Below are positions 60,916-64,000 of a DNA stretch of 64,000 nucleotides, piece by piece; position 1 is the stretch's first letter; each line of letters begins with the position of its first letter. A program made the translations under genes and the position numbers. Where the stretch lies: contig JANQOQ010000006.1 in assembly GCA_028285755.1 (NCBI GenBank), positions 310,001 through 374,000 of the forward strand, read 5' to 3'. The notes beneath the pieces are model-generated. The model was not told the origin of the DNA. It did no database searches and was given only the letters and a program-made list of their open reading frames with translations. Source of the DNA: Puniceicoccaceae bacterium (GTDB taxonomy: Bacteria; Verrucomicrobiota; Verrucomicrobiia; Opitutales; JAFGAQ01).

Positions 60916-62298
60916 ATGTCTTTTCACCACCTGACACAAGCCCATGTGCCGGTATCCCAATTACTACTTTCCAAGTATAATGTACCCGGCCCCCGATACA
61001 CCTCGTATCCTACTGCTTTGCTGTTTGGTGATGTGGATGACCCTAAACGCTTTTTCAAAGATTCAAAAAAATCCAAGGCCCCCCTCTCGCTCTATTTTCA
61101 TATCCCGTTTTGTGCGAGCCGATGCTGGTTTTGCGGTTGCCATAAATTGATCACTACCGATTCCAAAATGGCCGACGTGTATCTGGATTACCTGGAAAAG
61201 GAAATCGCGCTGACGCTTAAATCGATCGATATCGACCGGGAGGTCGTTCAAATCCACCTGGGCGGGGGAACTCCGAATTTCCTCAACGAAGATCAAACGG
61301 AACGCTTGGGTAAAATCATTCGATCGTCCTTTAAAATTGCTGCGGATGCGGAAATTGGAGTCGAGTTTGACCCAAGGACACTCACCCATGAAAAAGTGCT
61401 CAATTATCGGGACTGGGGCGTCAATCGGGCCTCTATCGGTATTCAGGATTGCAATCCAGAAGTACAACAGGCCGTTCACCGCATACAAACCACCGAGCAG
61501 AATTTAAATGCAGTCTCCTGGCTGAGATCTGCGGGCATCCAGTCGCTGAATCTGGATTTGATTTACGGACTGCCCTATCAAACGGTTGAGAGTTATGCGG
61601 ATACGCTGAAAGAGGCCATTAGCTACGATCCGGATCGCTTTGCGGTATTCAGCTATGCACATGTGCCCTGGAAGCAACCTGCGCAAAAGATACTCGAAAA
61701 GCACAGCCTACCGAGTGCCGATCTTAAGCTGGAGCTCCTGCAGCTCATCCTGGAAACCATGCAGGAGCATGATTATGACTACATCGGCATGGATCACTTT
61801 GCAAAGAAAGAGGATCCGCTCGTGGTAGCTCAAAACCGCAAGAGTCTTCAACGCAATTTCCAGGGCTACAGCACCCATGCGAATGTTGAGATTTGCTCCT
61901 TTGGTATATCCGCGATTGGCCAATCTCAGAATGTCTATCGCCAGAACACGAAGGACCTCAATGAGTATTACGCGATGCTGGATGCCGGCCAGCTGCCCAT
62001 CAAAAAGGGCTACATGCTCAATGAGGACGACCAAATACGCCGGGACACCATTATGCGGATCATGTGCGATATGGGCCTGGACTATGATAAAATCAGCAAC
62101 CGCTGGAACATTCAGTTTAAGGACTACTTCGCCAAGAGCCTTAAGGCACTTGAGAGCTTTCAGCAGGACGGCCTGGTAGAGATCGGCAACAAGGCCATCC
62201 AGGTAACCGAAGCGGGCCGATACTTTATCCGAAACATTGCAATGCAGTTCGACGCTTACCTATCCCAAGGCCCCAAGGGATATTCCAAGACCGTATAA
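60916..62298 (+). CDS. hemN: Oxygen-independent coproporphyrinogen III oxidase (radical SAM)
   Basis: 460 residues from the ATG at 60916 (MSFHHLTQAHVP), close to the usual ~455 of HemN; the track's TTG at 60844 would add 24 residues that do not fit the family. It decarboxylates coproporphyrinogen III to protoporphyrinogen IX for heme synthesis without oxygen. The [4Fe-4S] motif CASRCWFCGC (C-x3-C-x2-C-x-C) lies after SLYFHIPF, and HLGGGTPNFL, SIGIQDCNPEVQQAVHRIQ, LNLDLIYGLPYQT and YSYAHVPW follow as in HemN. It leads a plus-strand group with the cbb3 oxidase genes two bases downstream, a link that makes sense for life at low oxygen. Confidence 0.93.
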   Translation: MSFHHLTQAHVPVSQLLLSKYNVPGPRYTSYPTALLFGDVDDPKRFFKDSKKSKAPLSLYFHIPFCASRCWFCGCHKLITTDSKMADVYLDYLEKEIALTLKSIDIDREVVQIHLGGGTPNFLNEDQTERLGKIIRSSFKIAADAEIGVEFDPRTLTHEKVLNYRDWGVNRASIGIQDCNPEVQQAVHRIQTTEQNLNAVSWLRSAGIQSLNLDLIYGLPYQTVESYADTLKEAISYDPDRFAVFSYAHVPWKQPAQKILEKHSLPSADLKLELLQLILETMQEHDYDYIGMDHFAKKEDPLVVAQNRKSLQRNFQGYSTHANVEICSFGISAIGQSQNVYRQNTKDLNEYYAMLDAGQLPIKKGYMLNEDDQIRRDTIMRIMCDMGLDYDKISNRWNIQFKDYFAKSLKALESFQQDGLVEIGNKAIQVTEAGRYFIRNIAMQFDAYLSQGPKGYSKTV

Positions 62299-62300
62299 CC

Positions 62301-62471
62301 ATGGAAATTTTGTTTTTAACCGTTTTTCTCAGCCTCTTCTTAGCAGGTTTCTTCATGGTTTCCTTCTTCCTGAACCGTAAACAGGATCGTATTTCCAGCC
62401 CCGAAAGCGATTCTCTCATTCCTCTTAGGGAAGAAGAAACCTCAGTTTCAATCAAAGGACGCAAACAATAG
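62301..62471 (+). CDS. ccoS: CcoS-like cbb3 oxidase assembly protein
   Basis: 56 residues, too short for the ORF track; read directly from an ATG two bases after the hemN stop. One N-terminal transmembrane helix (EILFLTVFLSLFLAGFFMVSFF) is followed by a short polar tail with several acidic residues. Size, topology and the MEILFL-x-SL-x-L start agree with CcoS, needed for metal and heme loading of cbb3 oxidase. The usual GQFDD motif after the helix is not evident, so the call rests mainly on position directly upstream of ccoN. Confidence 0.6.
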   Translation: MEILFLTVFLSLFLAGFFMVSFFLNRKQDRISSPESDSLIPLREEETSVSIKGRKQ

Positions 62472-62474
62472 TCT

Positions 62475-64000
62475 ATGAGCACTCAGAAAATCACAATCGA
62501 ATACGATGATACCACGGTTCGTTACTTCATGATCGCCTCGGTGATCTGGGGTGCTGTGGGATTACTGGTAGGAGTTCTAATTGCCTCACAATTGAACTTC
62601 TGGCAGATGAACTTCAACATGTCTTGGCTGACATTTGGCAGGCTTAGGCCGCTTCACACCAATGCGACGATATTCGCGTTTGTGGGCAATATGATGTTTG
62701 CCGGGGTGTATTACTCAACCCAACGGCTTTGCAAAGCGCGAACAGCCTCTGATTTGTTGAGTAAGATTCACTTCTGGGGTTGGCAATTGATCATCGTTGC
62801 TGCAGCCATCACTCTCCCGCTGGGCTACAGCCGCGGTAAGGAGTATGCGGAGCTGATCTGGCCAATCAATATTGCCGTTGCCGGTATCTGGGTGATCTTT
62901 GGTATCAATTTCTTCTGGACGTTGGCAAAGCGCAATGAGAAATCACTCTACGTAGCGATCTGGTTCTACATCGCAACGATTGTAACGGTTGCGATGCTCT
63001 ACATCGTCAATCACCTTTCCTTACCGACCGGACCGCTGCACAGTTATCCGCTATTTGGCGGGGTGCAAGACGCGCTGGTGCAATGGTGGTATGGGCACAA
63101 TGCAGTCGCGTTCTTCCTGACCACGCCGATCCTCGGTATCATGTATTACTTCATACCAAAGGCGGTGGAGAGGCCAGTGTATTCCTATCGATTATCGGTC
63201 ATCCATTTTTGGTCGCTGGTATTCATTTACATCTGGGCCGGGCCTCACCACTTGTTAAATACCTCCCTGCCCTCCTGGTTGCAAAGCCTGGGGATGATCT
63301 TCAGCCTGATGCTATGGGCACCGAGCTGGGGAGGTATGTTAAACGGGCTGCTCACCTTACGGGGAGCCTGGCACCTGTTGAGGACTGACCCGGTGGTCAA
63401 ATTCCTCGCAGCGGGGGTGACCTTCTACGGGATGTCTACTTTTGAAGGGCCGTTGCTCTCCATTAAGTCCGTAAACGCGCTCTCGCACTACACGGACTGG
63501 ACGATTGGCCACGTGCATGGCGGAACCCTGGGATGGAATGGATTTATGGCGGCAGGTATGTTCTACTGGCTTGCGCCAAGACTTTTTAAGACCAAGTTGC
63601 ACTCAGTCGCCATGGCGAACATGCACTTCTGGTTGGGCATGATCGGTATCCTGCTCTATGTGGCGTCGATGTGGGTATCCGGAATTATGCAGGGACTCAT
63701 GCTGAATGGAACCAACGAAGATGGTACTTTGCTGGCATACCCGAACTTTTTGGAAACGTTGCAGGCGATCCGCCCCATGATGTTGACCCGCGTTGTGGGC
63801 GGAACGCTCTATTTCGTCGGTTATCTACTGATGGTCTACAATTTGTTTAAGACCTTTGCCAGTGGTAGCCCCGTAAATGGCACTGTCGAAGTGGAAGCGG
63901 ATGAGAAGACCATTGCTAAGATCGAACAAAAGTTCCCCGGCTTCATCAACGCACCGGTTCTTTATTCCTGCGGATTGATCCTGTTCTCATGCATCTGGAT
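62475..64000 (+). CDS. ccoN: cbb3-type cytochrome c oxidase subunit I, 3' end cut by window
   Basis: 508 codons visible; open at the right edge, hence absent from the track. ATG three bases after the ccoS stop. It forms the heme-copper catalytic core that reduces oxygen at high affinity in the inner membrane. The visible histidine ligands are RPLHTNATIFAF (low-spin heme), QWWYGHNAVAFF, GPHHLLNTSLP (CuB pair) and GHVHGGTLGWNG (heme ligands); the Tyr of FYGMSTFEGP suits the cbb3 cross-linked Tyr. After the final helices a charged stretch (EVEADEKTIAKIEQKFPG) leads into another hydrophobic segment, so the gene may continue as a CcoN-CcoO fusion, as in Bacteroidota. That needs sequence to the right. 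Confidence 0.93.
   Translation, partial: MSTQKITIEYDDTTVRYFMIASVIWGAVGLLVGVLIASQLNFWQMNFNMSWLTFGRLRPLHTNATIFAFVGNMMFAGVYYSTQRLCKARTASDLLSKIHFWGWQLIIVAAAITLPLGYSRGKEYAELIWPINIAVAGIWVIFGINFFWTLAKRNEKSLYVAIWFYIATIVTVAMLYIVNHLSLPTGPLHSYPLFGGVQDALVQWWYGHNAVAFFLTTPILGIMYYFIPKAVERPVYSYRLSVIHFWSLVFIYIWAGPHHLLNTSLPSWLQSLGMIFSLMLWAPSWGGMLNGLLTLRGAWHLLRTDPVVKFLAAGVTFYGMSTFEGPLLSIKSVNALSHYTDWTIGHVHGGTLGWNGFMAAGMFYWLAPRLFKTKLHSVAMANMHFWLGMIGILLYVASMWVSGIMQGLMLNGTNEDGTLLAYPNFLETLQAIRPMMLTRVVGGTLYFVGYLLMVYNLFKTFASGSPVNGTVEVEADEKTIAKIEQKFPGFINAPVLYSCGLILFSCIW

Noticed and set aside
62225-62482. 85-aa minus-strand ORF across the hemN end and ccoS
   Set aside because: Overlaps the hemN 3' end and the CcoS-like gene; basic composition with no family features. 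The plus-strand reading fits operon order better.
63083-63602. Plus- and minus-strand ORFs of 101 and 81 aa near the right edge
   Set aside because: Both are shadows of ccoN, which carries the conserved His ligands in its own frame.
1-64000. CRISPR arrays, tRNA or rRNA genes, insertion sequences, phage genes
   Set aside because: No regularly spaced repeats, no cloverleaf-like segments or rRNA stretches, and no transposase, integrase or phage structural motifs were noticed on either strand.

Overview
The window is a chromosome segment of a Gram-negative bacterium. About 57 kb of its 64 kb is one surface-polysaccharide biosynthesis and export locus. The gene mix suggests a marine Verrucomicrobiota lineage such as Opitutae/Puniceicoccales: a GbsR/MarR regulator inside a glycan locus, an AraC regulator with a PocR sensor domain, hemN-ccoS-ccoN, a sulfotransferase and many GT2/GT4/GT-C enzymes. 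This placement is an inference; there is no rRNA or core marker gene here to confirm it.

Layout. (1) Bases 1-2302, minus strand: a GH13 pullulanase-type debranching enzyme cut by the window edge. A 239-bp divergent spacer with two inverted repeats follows, then a plus-strand gene (2542-3537) fusing an RNase D-like 3'-5' exonuclease to a thioredoxin-like [2Fe-2S] ferredoxin. (2) Bases 3521-59806: the glycan locus, almost entirely minus strand. Two plus-strand GT-C-like membrane genes (9107-10150 and 40168-41805) split it into three blocks read right to left: 59806-41784, 40140-10147 and 9036-3521. Most genes overlap by 1-4 bases or are separated by fewer than 40, so each block looks like one or a few operons. 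(3) Bases 59855-60778: a PocR-AraC regulator reading toward the glycan locus and divergent from hemN. (4) Bases 60916-64000: hemN, a CcoS-like small protein and ccoN of a cbb3 oxidase (cut by the edge), tightly packed on the plus strand.

How the glycan locus may work. A WecA/MraY-type phosphoglycosyltransferase (49987-51861, fused to a CapD-like module without its dehydratase domain) would start the chain on undecaprenyl phosphate. Cytoplasmic GT4, GT2, GT8-like, fucosyltransferase-like and STELLO-like enzymes would extend it. FkbM and other methyltransferases and a sulfotransferase would decorate it. A Wzm/Wzt ABC transporter (25937-28038) would export it. A second, orphan Wzt with its own C-terminal domain lies at 48518-49990. 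No Wzx, Wzy, Wza or O-antigen ligase is visible. Seven polytopic GT-C-like proteins plus GtrB/DPM-like GT2 enzymes imply further glycosylation at the periplasmic face from polyprenyl-phosphate sugars. A nonulosonic (sialic-type) acid module, neuB-neuC-hydroxyacid dehydrogenase-two methyltransferases-neuA (29818-35402), lies just downstream of the GbsR/MarR gene. That gene has an inverted repeat directly upstream of its start, a plausible operator.

Least explained elements: a repeated TM-beta domain-TM unit (55678-56271 and twice in 58484-59806) whose soluble part seems to recur at the C terminus of the GT4-GT2 fusion at 43695-46052; the exonuclease-ferredoxin fusion; the WecA-CapD-like fusion; and the modified nonulosonate module. 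No tRNA, rRNA, CRISPR array, insertion sequence or phage gene was recognised. No gene-free stretch reaches 300 bases. Start codons were checked by hand; where the ORF track begins at a TTG or GTG with a good ATG just downstream, the ATG was used.
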